Shown piece after piece: positions 26,538 through 34,778 of a stretch of DNA of 64,000 nucleotides. The translations under genes were made by a program, and so were the position numbers. A model generated the notes under the pieces. It did not search any database. It saw only the letters and a list, made by a program, of their open reading frames with translations, and had not been told where the DNA came from. Origin of the DNA: Bacillus cereus (GTDB lineage: Bacteria; Bacillota; Bacilli; Bacillales; Bacillaceae_G); assembly GCF_002584535.1 (NCBI RefSeq), contig NZ_NUOT01000069.1, positions 5,706 to 69,705 of the forward strand, written 5' to 3'. Position 1 is the stretch's first letter. Each line of letters opens with the position of its first letter.

Positions 26538-27106
26538 TATTGTAAGAGTTGTCCAAAGTCTCCGGTTGTTATACTCCCACTATTTGCTTCATCTGTATCG
26601 ATTTGCATATCTAATGCGTAAGTATCTTTTACACGAATTAGTACTTGATTAAAAACCAATCCTCTGTTTCCTTCTACTTTAACACTTACATATTGTCCAT
26701 CTTTCACTTGAAAGGTATCAGCATCTTGAGGTGTCATATGTATATGACGCTCAGCGATGATTACGCCTTTTTCAATTTCTAAAGAGCCCTTTGGACCAAT
26801 AAGAGTAATTCCTGGCGTTCCATCAATATTACCTGACGCTCGAATCGGAGCATCTACTCCTAACTTACGTGCATCTGTTTTTGAAATTTCAACCTGTGTA
26901 AACTTTCGGATAGGACCAAGAATACGGACTTTTGAGATTTCTGCCTTTTCAGTCTTAATCGTTACTGTTTCTTTTGCTGCAAATTCTCCTGGTTGTGAGA
27001 GTTCTTTTGCAACCACTAGCTCATATCCTTCCCCAAAAAGTTTTTCTAAATCTTCGTTTGTCAGATGGATATGCCGATTTGATACGCCGATTGGAATTTG
27101 TTTCAC
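26537..27106 (-). CDS. PduL-like phosphate propanoyltransferase
   Basis: I place the start at the GTG (27106) after GAAGAGGTG; the longer frame reads through that site. The 189-residue protein has the two conserved PduL halves, each with a His-rich zinc motif: GVSNRHIHLTNEDL near residue 6 and VIIAERHIHMTPQDA near 120. PduL enzymes convert acyl-CoA and phosphate to acyl phosphate and CoA. No microcompartment genes are nearby and there is no N-terminal encapsulation peptide, so it is probably a free cytosolic phosphotransacylase. Confidence 0.88.
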   Translation of the reverse strand: MKQIPIGVSNRHIHLTNEDLEKLFGEGYELVVAKELSQPGEFAAKETVTIKTEKAEISKVRILGPIRKFTQVEISKTDARKLGVDAPIRASGNIDGTPGITLIGPKGSLEIEKGVIIAERHIHMTPQDADTFQVKDGQYVSVKVEGNRGLVFNQVLIRVKDTYALDMQIDTDEANSGSITTGDFGQLLQ

Positions 27107-27289
27107 CTGAAACACCTCTTCATTATATAGTAGCATTCATACTCTTTAGTCTTTCCTTCTTTTTCTTTTTACACAACTACATTTTGAATTCTGGCTCAAA
27201 AGTGTTAAAATATAATTATGTGTTTTCAGAATAATAAAAGAATATAAAAAGTAGATCATTGAAAACACAGTTTTTTAGGAGGGGTTTTG

Positions 27290-28489
27290 ATGACTTATAC
27301 GTTAGCAACTAGAATGAAAGCATTCCAATCTTCTATATTTAGTGAACTAGCAGCTTATAAAAAAGAAAAAATTGCAGCAGGTCACAAAATGATTGATTTA
27401 AGTATCGGCAATCCAGATATGCCTCCTGCTGATATTGTAAGAGAAGCTATGGTACATACAGCAAGTGGAAAAGAAAATTACGGTTATACTTTATCAGGTA
27501 TTCAAGAATTTCACGAATCCGTAACTGAATATTACGATAACAATCACCATGTTAAATTAGATCCAAACAATGAAGTTTTATTATTGATGGGTTCCCAAGA
27601 TGGGCTCGTTCACTTGCCGATGGTTTTTGCAAATCCAGGTGATCTTATTTTAGTACCTGATCCTGGATATACAGCATATGAAACAGGTATTCAAATGGCA
27701 GGTGCAAAACCTTACTTCATGCCTTTAAAAAAAGAAAATGACTTTTTACCTAATTTACAAGACATTCCTGAGGAAATTGCTAAACAAGCAAAAATGATGA
27801 TATTGAACTTCCCTGGAAATCCAGTTCCAGCAATGGCACATGAAGATTTCTTCAAAGAAGTTATTACCTTCGCGAAACAACACAAAATTATTGTGGTACA
27901 TGATTTTGCCTATGCAGAATTTTATTACGATGGAAAGAAACCAATCAGTTTCTTATCTGTTCCTGGTGCCAAAGAAGTTGGTGTTGAAATTAATTCCTTA
28001 TCCAAAAGCTATAGCTTAGCTGGTAGTCGCATTGGTTATATGATTGGAAATAAAGAAATTGTAGGTGCACTAACACAATTTAAATCAAATACAGACTACG
28101 GTGTGTTCTTGCCAATTCAAAAGGCAGCATCAGTTGCCTTACGTCACGGTGCCGACTTCTGCGCCAAAAATCGTATCATCTATCAAGAACGCAGAGATAC
28201 TTTAGTCGATGGTTTTGCTTCTTTCGGATGGCATGTTGATAAACCTATTGGTAGTATGTTCGTATGGGCGGAAATACCAATAGGCTGGACTTCATTAGAA
28301 TTTGCTTATGCATTGATGGATCGTGCGCATGTTGTTGTAACTCCTGGTCATGCTTTCGGACCACATGGTGAAGGTTTTGTGCGTATCGCACTTGTCCAAG
28401 ATAAAGAAGTGTTACAACAAGTTGTTGAAAATATAAAAAAGAGTGGTATTTTTTCTCTTGAAAAAGCAGATGTATTAGTCAAAAATTAA
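27290..28489 (+). CDS. PLP aminotransferase, LL-diaminopimelate aminotransferase-like
   Basis: The ATG at 27290 follows AGGAGG at seven bases and gives 399 residues. Fold type I marks are clear: DLSIGNPDMPP (N-terminal), NYGYTLSGIQEFHESV, PDPGYTAYE, HDFAYAEFYYDG with the PLP-pyridine Asp, and SLSKSYSLAGSRIGY with the Schiff-base Lys near residue 234. The usual NPNNPTG loop reads NFPGNPVPA, so substrate preference may differ. It resembles the DapL/PatA group; true LL-DAP activity is not certain, since Bacillus makes DAP through the acetylase route. A promoter-proximal TTTTCAGAA is only a weak CodY-like match. Confidence 0.85.
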   Translation: MTYTLATRMKAFQSSIFSELAAYKKEKIAAGHKMIDLSIGNPDMPPADIVREAMVHTASGKENYGYTLSGIQEFHESVTEYYDNNHHVKLDPNNEVLLLMGSQDGLVHLPMVFANPGDLILVPDPGYTAYETGIQMAGAKPYFMPLKKENDFLPNLQDIPEEIAKQAKMMILNFPGNPVPAMAHEDFFKEVITFAKQHKIIVVHDFAYAEFYYDGKKPISFLSVPGAKEVGVEINSLSKSYSLAGSRIGYMIGNKEIVGALTQFKSNTDYGVFLPIQKAASVALRHGADFCAKNRIIYQERRDTLVDGFASFGWHVDKPIGSMFVWAEIPIGWTSLEFAYALMDRAHVVVTPGHAFGPHGEGFVRIALVQDKEVLQQVVENIKKSGIFSLEKADVLVKN

Positions 28490-28494
28490 TTACA

Positions 28495-28530
28495 AATCCC
28501 CTGCTTGCTTTTAGCAGGGGTTATTATTTT
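28495..28530 (+). terminator. Terminator of the aminotransferase gene
   Basis: CCCCTGCT and AGCAGGGG form an 8-bp GC-rich stem with a 7-nt loop, followed by TTATTATTTT. Confidence 0.8.
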
Positions 28531-28561
28531 CCCATTTAAAGATTAAAGATCGGAGACCTTT

Positions 28562-28969
28562 ATGAATATCAAGAATATTAACGATATACTTCCTCATCGC
28601 TACCCATTTTTAATGATTGATAGAATCACAGACATTGAAGATGGAAGATCCGTTAAAGGATATAAGTTCATAACAAATAATGAATGGTTTATAACGGAGT
28701 CGCAAAATAACATGCCTCACTTGCTAATTGTAGAAGCACTTGCACAGCTTGGTGCGTTCGTAGGAACAAACAATTCTACTGGATTAGGATTTCTCTCTTC
28801 ATTAGACGGTGTAACATTTAATGGAACCGCTACACCTGGTGACAAACTAGATTTGCAATATGAAGTTCTGCGAAACAAACGAGGATTTATTCTTGGAAAA
28901 GGAATTGCTTCTGTAAACGGTAAACCAATTGTTACAGTTGAAAAATTATTAGTTTACATTTCTTCATAA
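28562..28969 (+). CDS. FabZ-like hydroxyacyl-ACP dehydratase paralog
   Basis: The 135-residue protein has a single hotdog fold of the FabZ type. [14 protein letters not shown] keeps the catalytic His region and [13 protein letters not shown] keeps the Glu. The usual stretch with HFPGHPVMPG is replaced by [11 protein letters not shown], which changes the entrance to the active site. FabZ proper is normally elsewhere in Bacillus (near murA or fabH), so this is a divergent paralog of uncertain substrate. It is followed 52 bp later by coaW and may share its transcript. Confidence 0.8.
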   Translation: MNIKNINDILPHRYPFLMIDRITDIEDGRSVKGYKFITNNEWFITESQNNMPHLLIVEALAQLGAFVGTNNSTGLGFLSSLDGVTFNGTATPGDKLDLQYEVLRNKRGFILGKGIASVNGKPIVTVEKLLVYISS

Positions 28970-29021
28970 AGAGTCAATGATAGATGTTCATTATTATTAC
29001 ACAATGATAAGGGGTGCAAAA

Positions 29022-29843
29022 ATGAAGAGCGCCGTCGGTATTGATGCTGGAGGAACACTAACAAAAATCGCTTATTTTGATGATGACAATGAATTGCATT
29101 TCGAAAAATTTTACTCACATGAGCAAAACAAAATTAAAGATTGGTTCAATAAAAATAAATATATAAATAGATTGTCTCTGACTGGTGGTAAAGCTGAACA
29201 GTTACAAACAACATTTCCAGAAAAATACAATATAGAGTATGTTGCAGAATTCGATGCCACACTTGCTGGTGTTCATTATCTCATTGACCAAGAAAAGCAT
29301 TCCATAAACAACTTTATTTTAACGAATATCGGCACCGGTACGTCCATTCATTATGTCCATAACAACAAGTATATTCGCACTGGTGGAACAGGGATTGGCG
29401 GAGGAACTATCATGGGGCTATCAAAATTATTAACAGATATAGATTGTTTTGAAGAAGTCATTCAACATACAAAACTAGGATCTAGGCGGAATCTCGATAT
29501 TACAGTTGGAGATATTTATAACGGCATTCTTTCCCCTATTGATAGTAATTTAACAGCCAGCAATTTTGGAAAAGCTGTTAGCAGTGAAGTGGATTATAAC
29601 AAATCTGATTTACTTGCAACCCTTCAAGGTCTTGTCGGTGAAGTAGTTACTGCATTAAGCCTTCAATTTGCAGAAGCGAATGATGTAGCTCATATCATTT
29701 ATATTGGATCTACCCTTTCAAACAATAAAAAACTACAAGAGATTATAGGTGATTATACCGTGTATCAAAATAAAAAACCTATCTTCTTGCAAGATCACGG
29801 TTTTTGCGGGGCTATTGGGGCCTTATTGCGTACAACAAAATAA
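29022..29843 (+). CDS. coaW: Type II pantothenate kinase
   Basis: The ATG at 29022 follows AAGGGGTG and gives 273 residues. The protein is a type II (staphylococcal CoaW) pantothenate kinase of the ASKHA fold: [17 protein letters not shown] (phosphate-1), [12 protein letters not shown], and [18 protein letters not shown] (the ATP-binding loop near residue 125), with [12 protein letters not shown] in the C-terminal half. It phosphorylates pantothenate, the first step to CoA, and this type resists CoA feedback. Many Bacillus carry a type III kinase (CoaX) as well. The FabZ-like gene upstream uses acyl-ACP, a product of CoA metabolism. Confidence 0.9.
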   Translation: MKSAVGIDAGGTLTKIAYFDDDNELHFEKFYSHEQNKIKDWFNKNKYINRLSLTGGKAEQLQTTFPEKYNIEYVAEFDATLAGVHYLIDQEKHSINNFILTNIGTGTSIHYVHNNKYIRTGGTGIGGGTIMGLSKLLTDIDCFEEVIQHTKLGSRRNLDITVGDIYNGILSPIDSNLTASNFGKAVSSEVDYNKSDLLATLQGLVGEVVTALSLQFAEANDVAHIIYIGSTLSNNKKLQEIIGDYTVYQNKKPIFLQDHGFCGAIGALLRTTK

Positions 29844-29934
29844 ATTTATTATTAACTTAGGAAGAGCTAGAGATCGACTTCACGGCTTAATTTAGCCTTT
29901 AATGTAACTTACATAATAAAAAGGGCCCCTGAAT

Positions 29935-29977
29935 AAATATCATGTCATCCATTAATATTGTGGATGACATGATATTT
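29935..29977. repeat. 17-bp perfect inverted repeat
   Basis: AAATATCATGTCATCCA and TGGATGACATGATATTT pair perfectly around a 9-nt loop. It lies between coaW and the CcdC-like gene. It lacks a strong T-run, so it is either a weak terminator or a regulatory stem for the gene 40 bp downstream. Confidence 0.6.
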
Positions 29978-30016
29978 CCCATATAATTGAAATACATTAT
30001 GTAAAGGAGTGAAATT

Positions 30017-30514
30017 ATGGATACTTCTGCGTTTTACTCTATTGTGATCATAGTTGCTGCGTTGGTCTTATGGCGTAGAACTAGAGCAATGTATCGTCCT
30101 ATTAAAGGAAACGGGATCCGCATTCTCTTACCCATACTATTTTTGTTATTACCCTGCATTCCCATCATCTTAAATCCAAAAGCACATGCCTCAGGTTGGG
30201 AATTGATTTGTGCAGTTATCTTTGGGTTCCTTTTGTCAATTCCACTTATTTGGACCACTAACTATGAAATTCGATCCGATCAGCATATTTATGCTGTAAG
30301 AAACAAGAGCTTTATTATTACCTTTCTCATCGTACTTATTATCCGGTTTTTACTTCGTGATTATTTAAAATGGCTAGATCCAGAAACAAAAGCATCACTA
30401 TTTATGACTGTAGCACTGGGATATATCTTACCTTGGAGAATTATCTCTTTCATCAAATTTCGTCAATTATACAAAAGTCGAATCCAAACGAACGACAATA
30501 TTGACTTACGGTAA
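30017..30514 (+). CDS. CcdC-like multi-helix membrane protein, copy 1
   Basis: The 165-residue membrane protein fits the CcdC family: four to five helices with RAMYRPIKGNGIRILLPIL near residue 23, LLSIPLIWTTNYEIR near 73 and GYILPWRIISFIKFRQLY at the end. CcdC was named in cytochrome c biogenesis, but its biochemical role is unclear. A paralog with the same blocks (MHKPIKGNGKRILLPLLF, IPWRIACYIKFRKV) lies at 34779-35246 on the other strand. AAGGAGTG precedes the ATG. It stands alone between an inverted repeat and the pssA terminator. Confidence 0.8.
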   Translation: MDTSAFYSIVIIVAALVLWRRTRAMYRPIKGNGIRILLPILFLLLPCIPIILNPKAHASGWELICAVIFGFLLSIPLIWTTNYEIRSDQHIYAVRNKSFIITFLIVLIIRFLLRDYLKWLDPETKASLFMTVALGYILPWRIISFIKFRQLYKSRIQTNDNIDLR

Positions 30515-30524
30515 CACTGAATAC

Positions 30525-30560
30525 GTGCCCCTTCAGTACTTCTGAAAGGGCTTTCAAAGT
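30525..30560. terminator. Terminator between convergent genes
   Basis: GCCCCTTCAG and CTGAAAGGGC form a 10-bp stem with one mismatch (G-T on the minus strand); T-rich sequence follows on the plus strand. Confidence 0.55.
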
Positions 30561-31045
30561 TTTTTAAACCTAATTGGACTTACCATTAAGAGCGCGAGGA
30601 TTAAAGTAATCCATGCATTGCTATATAAAAACAACCCCATTCCAGCTAATGGCAATCCAGCGGCTGGGATAGGTAATCCCTTAAAATATCCAATGGTTGG
30701 TTTAACGCTAAATTTAGCTAATCTTAAGGCACCCATCGTTGGAAAAAGGATAAATGCCAAAGAAGTTAAAATAGATGGTGCTGCTATCGAATGAAATAGA
30801 AGTGCAGGAGCAACTCCGAAACTAACAATGTCAGCTAAGGAATCCAATTCTACGCCGAATTCACTGTTCACTTTCAATTTTCTTGCAATCCTTCCATCAA
30901 GAAGGTCTAAAACAGCAGAAAAGAAAATAAAAATAGAGGCTGCTTCCAAAAGGCCACTCATATTCAAGGTAATTGAAAAAACACCACACAATAAATTTCC
31001 GATCGTAAATAAATTGGGTATAGCTTTTACTATGTGATTGAACAA
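30554..31045 (-). CDS. pssA: CDP-diacylglycerol-serine O-phosphatidyltransferase
   Basis: I choose the TTG at 31045, six bases after AGGGGGG; the upstream ATG has no Shine-Dalgarno. The 163-residue integral membrane protein carries the complete CDP-alcohol transferase signature DGRIAR...G...D...D (LLDGRIARKLKVNSEFG then VELDSLAD, near residue 50). NLFTIGNLLCGVFSI opens helix 1. It makes phosphatidylserine from CDP-diacylglycerol and serine, the precursor of phosphatidylethanolamine. It is usually followed by psd in Bacillus; no psd is seen here. Confidence 0.88.
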   Translation of the reverse strand: MFNHIVKAIPNLFTIGNLLCGVFSITLNMSGLLEAASIFIFFSAVLDLLDGRIARKLKVNSEFGVELDSLADIVSFGVAPALLFHSIAAPSILTSLAFILFPTMGALRLAKFSVKPTIGYFKGLPIPAAGLPLAGMGLFLYSNAWITLILALLMVSPIRFKKL

Positions 31046-31315
31046 GGTTGTCCCCCCTAAATTGATCAAACTTCCCATATATGTAGCATTTTCTATATAT
31101 TCTTCTGTTATTCTTTAAAATAGATGACTACTGTACGCTAAGTAAATTTCGACAAGAGAAAAGTATCTAAGAAGGTTACAAACTTGAGGTTTATAAATTA
31201 AATACTGCATAATAAGCAGTATTTCTAAAGTGCGCTTAATCCCGACAACAGAGAGAATAAAATGATTTTCGTTTGTAGGTGAGATTAGCGTAACTGCTTC
31301 GCATGCCAATTTCAC

Positions 31316-31432
31316 TCATACATCTTCTTCGTTAATAAAAGGATTTGAATGAGATTCTTGTAATGGTTCTTCTTGTGTGAGAACGTTTTGTTTAATGTGG
31401 ATATTTTCATAAATACCCCGATATAAAAGCCT
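31316..31432 (-). pseudogene. C-terminal gene relic
   Basis: A frame with no start codon reads LYRGIYENIHIKQNVLTQE, continues PLQESHSNPFINEEDV, and stops. It looks like the true C-terminus of a lost protein. A longer open frame (31115-31315) follows on the same strand, but I do not regard it as a gene. The remaining gap to 31660 holds the second 60-nt repeat and the helD terminator. Confidence 0.35.
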
Positions 31433-31531
31433 TTATTTTCGTAATATTATATACTATCTAAAGTAAAACGAGTGTTGTAGTAAAACTATTTTTGATGTGA
31501 TAGTACATAAGGTCATATAGAGTTCTTCTAA

Positions 31532-31591
31532 ATTGAACTACCCCCACCTACCGTTACGCGCTTGAGGTAGAGGTCTTCTCGCTAAATATGA
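31532..31591 (-). repeat. 60-nt dispersed repeat, copy 2
   Basis: This is the reverse complement of the block at 19229-19288 with a single mismatch (GGGGGT versus GGGGGG). The flanking sequences are unrelated, which defines the repeat boundaries. Copies only 12 kb apart with nearly no divergence suggest recent spread. Confidence 0.75.
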
Positions 31592-31630
31592 CAAAAAGTA
31601 CACCACTCCCTAATAAGTGATGTACTAACA
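31592..31630 (-). terminator. Terminator of helD
   Basis: AGTACATCACT and AGTGGTGTACT form an 11-bp stem (one G-T) followed by TTTTTG on the minus strand, directly adjoining the 60-nt repeat. Confidence 0.75.
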
Positions 31631-31660
31631 ATTATATAATGTTACAGAGTAGCCTGTTTT

Positions 31661-34021
31661 CTATTGAACCTTTTCATTTTCTAACATATACGTATCTGTG
31701 GATACCGACTGCAAGAACGCATTCATTTCCCCTACAGAATAAATATATAACTCATGCATTGCACGTGTACAAGCAGTATAAAATAATTTCCGTTCACTTT
31801 CTCGGCTATATTTTTTCTTTGATGCATCATAGATGATAACCGCATCAAACTCTACCCCTTTCGATAAATACGATGGGATAATCAAAATACCTGTATCAAA
31901 CGAACTCGTTTCTTTCTTAATGAGACGAACTTGTAATGATGTTTGAAGTGCAAGATAAGCTTCTTTACTTTCCTCAGCTGTTTTACAAATAACCGCAATT
32001 GTCTTATGACCTCTTTGCTTCAACTGCTCGATTTGATCCACAATCTTTTTATGATGCGCTTTTCCTTCTTTCACTTCCGTTATACTTGGTTGTTTACCGT
32101 CACGCTGAAACGGTTCAATTTCATGCCCATCTGTAATTAACTGCCTTGTAAATTCAATGATTTGTTTTGTAGAGCGATAACTACGCGTAAGTACGATTCT
32201 TTCACTCAGCTCTTCTCCATACAACGTACTTAACTGTGAAAATTCATTCTCTGATGCATGTTCATAAATGGTCTGATTAAAATCACCTAGTATTGTCATT
32301 TTTGTATGAGGGAATATTCGTTTTAAGAATGCATATTGAAATGCAGAATAATCCTGCGCTTCATCAATAAATATGTGCTGCACAGATGTATTTCTTTGCA
32401 ACTCTTCCAGTTGATCTTTTAAATATAAATAAGGTGTTGCATCTTCATATGACATATAAAAATCTTGTATTTTTTCTATTGTTTCTTTACATATTTCATT
32501 CCATCTTTGCGGTAATTTACTTTCCTCTACAAGTTGCTTAGCAAACTGCGGATCTTTAAATATTTGTATATAAATTGCTGATGTATGAATAAATTGTAAT
32601 TTTTTCACACGTCTTCGGAGTGGTTTAAAATGTTCTTTCACAACGATAGCCGCCAACATATTTTGTTCTCGTTCAAATTCATCAAACGCATCCTGGGAAT
32701 ATTCTTGCCTTTGCTGTAATTTCTGATGAACTTTTGCATATGTTTCCTTATCTAATAACTGTACTTCTTCTTCCACCCAAAGTTTTTTTCTCTCTATTTT
32801 TTCTTGTTCTTTCAGCTCTTTTAGTAGCCATTCAGAAATTAATTTTATTCGATTTGGAATCCGTATTGAAGAATCAAATTCATAAAACCGTTCTTTTATT
32901 TGTTCTTTGGAGATTAATACTTCTCCTCTAAATTTAATATCTTTAAATAACATACCTTCTCGTTTTAAGTAAGATATATACCGATCTACTACTTCAATAA
33001 AATCAGAACTTGCTTTATATCTAATTCCTTCTAATCGTGTTTCATAACTCTTTTCTTCCATTCTTGTCAGTACATATTCCATTTGTGTAAATGGATCTTC
33101 CAATTCAAACTTCTTATCAACATGACGCTCTAAGTATTCTTGGAATGTCGTTTGTTTCATATTGTCCTCACCAAGTTCCGGTAGCACTGTGGAAACATAA
33201 CTATTAAACATCGAGTTGGGAGAAAAAAGAACGATTTGATCAGCGTGTAGAGAATCCCGATATCGATATAATAAATACGCGACACGCTGAAGTGCTGCCG
33301 ATGTTTTACCGCTTCCCGCAGCTCCTTGCACAACAAGCAAACGACTTTTTTCATTCCGGATAATTTGGTTTTGTTCCTTTTGAATTGTTGAAACAATGCT
33401 TTTCATTTGTGTATTAGCGTTATTCCCTAATACTTCTTGCAGTAATTTATCACCAATCGTAACACCTGTATCAAACATACTTACAATTTGGCCATTCCGA
33501 ATAACATATTGTCTTTTTAATGTCATTTCACCCGAAATCGTATCATTAGGTGCTTCGTATTTTGCTCTTCCTACAGAATAGTCATAATACAAACTTGATA
33601 TAGGGGCTCGCCAATCATATACAAGAAATTGTTCTGTATTTTCATCGTAGAATGAGTGAACACCAAGATAAATAGCATCTTCACTTTTTTCACCGTCTTC
33701 TAAGAAATCTATCCTTCCAAAGTATGGGGACTGTTGTAATCTTTGTAGTCCTTTTAGTTTTTGATAAGCATGGCGATGACTTTGCTCTCGTTCGGATAAT
33801 AACTCTGCTTGTTGTTTAATACTCGCTGCCGTTTCAATAGCCTCTTCTGTATTATCAACATTCACTGTTACATCGTCCCAAAAATGTTTTCGAATCTGGA
33901 CAACATCTTTCATTGCTGCACTCGTATATCGCTCTAATGTATCAATATGATTTTTTATCTTTCCAACTACTTCTTTCAGACGATGTTGTTCCTGTTTCCA
34001 TTCTTGATTTGTTTTTTCCAT
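31661..34021 (-). CDS. helD: HelD-type RNA polymerase recycling ATPase (UvrD/Rep-like)
   Basis: The ATG at 34021 follows AAGGAGTGG and gives 786 residues. The protein begins with a long coiled coil (KTNQEWKQEQHRLKEVVGKI), has Walker A VVQGAAGSGKTSAALQRVAYL in the first third, Walker B IFIDEAQDYSAFQYAFLK, and RSYRSTKQIIEFTR plus FDAVIIYDASKKKYS in the C-terminal part. This layout is that of HelD, which enters the RNA polymerase channels and releases stalled enzyme from nucleic acid. Bacillus cereus-group genomes carry more than one HelD-like protein, so it may be a paralog. A possible promoter, TTGTCA then TTATAG, lies upstream. Confidence 0.85.
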   Translation of the reverse strand: MEKTNQEWKQEQHRLKEVVGKIKNHIDTLERYTSAAMKDVVQIRKHFWDDVTVNVDNTEEAIETAASIKQQAELLSEREQSHRHAYQKLKGLQRLQQSPYFGRIDFLEDGEKSEDAIYLGVHSFYDENTEQFLVYDWRAPISSLYYDYSVGRAKYEAPNDTISGEMTLKRQYVIRNGQIVSMFDTGVTIGDKLLQEVLGNNANTQMKSIVSTIQKEQNQIIRNEKSRLLVVQGAAGSGKTSAALQRVAYLLYRYRDSLHADQIVLFSPNSMFNSYVSTVLPELGEDNMKQTTFQEYLERHVDKKFELEDPFTQMEYVLTRMEEKSYETRLEGIRYKASSDFIEVVDRYISYLKREGMLFKDIKFRGEVLISKEQIKERFYEFDSSIRIPNRIKLISEWLLKELKEQEKIERKKLWVEEEVQLLDKETYAKVHQKLQQRQEYSQDAFDEFEREQNMLAAIVVKEHFKPLRRRVKKLQFIHTSAIYIQIFKDPQFAKQLVEESKLPQRWNEICKETIEKIQDFYMSYEDATPYLYLKDQLEELQRNTSVQHIFIDEAQDYSAFQYAFLKRIFPHTKMTILGDFNQTIYEHASENEFSQLSTLYGEELSERIVLTRSYRSTKQIIEFTRQLITDGHEIEPFQRDGKQPSITEVKEGKAHHKKIVDQIEQLKQRGHKTIAVICKTAEESKEAYLALQTSLQVRLIKKETSSFDTGILIIPSYLSKGVEFDAVIIYDASKKKYSRESERKLFYTACTRAMHELYIYSVGEMNAFLQSVSTDTYMLENEKVQ

Positions 34022-34091
34022 ATCGCCACTCCTTATCAACTAATCGTTCTGATGCTCATTGTTTAATGCTATAACAAATTCAATAAAAAGT

Positions 34092-34121
34092 TTGACAAAC
34101 AAGTAATCGATTTGTTATAAT
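34092..34121 (+). promoter_or_regulatory. Consensus sigma-A promoter with no gene behind it
   Basis: TTGACA, an 18-bp spacer and TATAAT, with TG one base before the -10 (extended), form a consensus-perfect promoter on the plus strand. The only thing downstream is a short A+T-rich stretch and a strong terminator. Confidence 0.75.
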
Positions 34122-34127
34122 TAAATT

Positions 34128-34240
34128 GGATAATTATTGAGTTTTATATAAAAATAAACAATGAGCGTTTTTCCATTTTAACACATATATATGAAAAATC
34201 AATAAAAAGGAGATACAAATTTGTATCTCCTTTTTATTTT
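34128..34240 (+). ncRNA. Candidate small RNA of about 110 nt
   Basis: Transcription from the perfect promoter should begin near 34128 and end at the T-run after the 34204-34235 hairpin. The stretch has no ORF longer than six codons with a ribosome site. Its last part is a 16-bp stem carrying AGGAGAUAC and GUAUCUCC, and it contains an UAAACAAUGAGC arm of a larger inverted repeat. It is antisense to nothing except the last base pairs of the 2H phosphoesterase gene. The evidence is architectural only. Confidence 0.5.
34204..34235. terminator. Perfect bidirectional terminator
   Basis: AAAAAGGAGATACAAA and TTTGTATCTCCTTTTT are exact reverse complements (16 bp) with T-runs on either strand. It serves the 2H phosphoesterase gene on the minus strand and the candidate sRNA on the plus strand. 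Confidence 0.85.
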
Positions 34241-34740
34241 GGAAGTTCCACTTCAAATTCTATTATTGATTCTCCATCTTCCCCAATACGTTCAACACTT
34301 ACTTTTTCAATTACACATTTTAAGTTGATACTTAAATCCGGTAGCTCCTCTGCTATTTCTTTTGCTATTTTTTCATTTTCTTTTCTCCCGACCGTCACAT
34401 GCGGTATATAAGAAATATCGCTTCGGAAAAATGCCGCTAAAGGCCCTTTATATAACTTTTCATGTAATGTACTTACTTTTTCACTTCCCTTTTCAGTAAG
34501 TAAAAACAAGTACTCTCCTTCATTACTAATTCGATCTGTAAACTCGATTGCTATCGAATCAACCCCTTCTAGACTTTCAATAATGTGCTTTTTAAGTTCA
34601 TCGTTAGTAACCATGCTTTCAAAAGGGAATACAAGTGTAATATGAGGATTAATCAGTCCGAATAAAGGATCATGTTTTTTTCTAACCACTTCAATTTCAT
34701 CTATTTGCGCCTCATTTAGAAAAAGTAAAATAGTACGCAT
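34234..34740 (-). CDS. 2H phosphoesterase superfamily protein (2'-5' RNA ligase-like)
   Basis: The 168-residue protein has the two HxT motifs of the 2H superfamily: NPHITLVFPF near residue 32 and YIPHVTVGRK near 112. Related proteins are YjcG of B. subtilis and LigT-type 2'-5' ligases/cyclic phosphodiesterases. It is soluble and should act on an RNA end or a cyclic nucleotide. The gene starts after a GGAGG and lies 38 bp after the second CcdC-like gene. Confidence 0.85.
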   Translation of the reverse strand: MRTILLFLNEAQIDEIEVVRKKHDPLFGLINPHITLVFPFESMVTNDELKKHIIESLEGVDSIAIEFTDRISNEGEYLFLLTEKGSEKVSTLHEKLYKGPLAAFFRSDISYIPHVTVGRKENEKIAKEIAEELPDLSINLKCVIEKVSVERIGEDGESIIEFEVELPK

Positions 34741-34778
34741 TTTCTATTCCTCCTTCAACAAAACCAAAAACAGCAATT

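Noticed and set aside
27222-27236. Possible CodY box upstream of the aminotransferase gene
   Set aside because: Four mismatches to AATTTTCWGAAAATT, expected by chance in such A+T-rich DNA.
31115-31315. 66-codon minus-strand ORF next to a relic
   Set aside because: No good Shine-Dalgarno, no recognisable features; it begins at the stop codon of the adjacent relic but shows no sign of selection.
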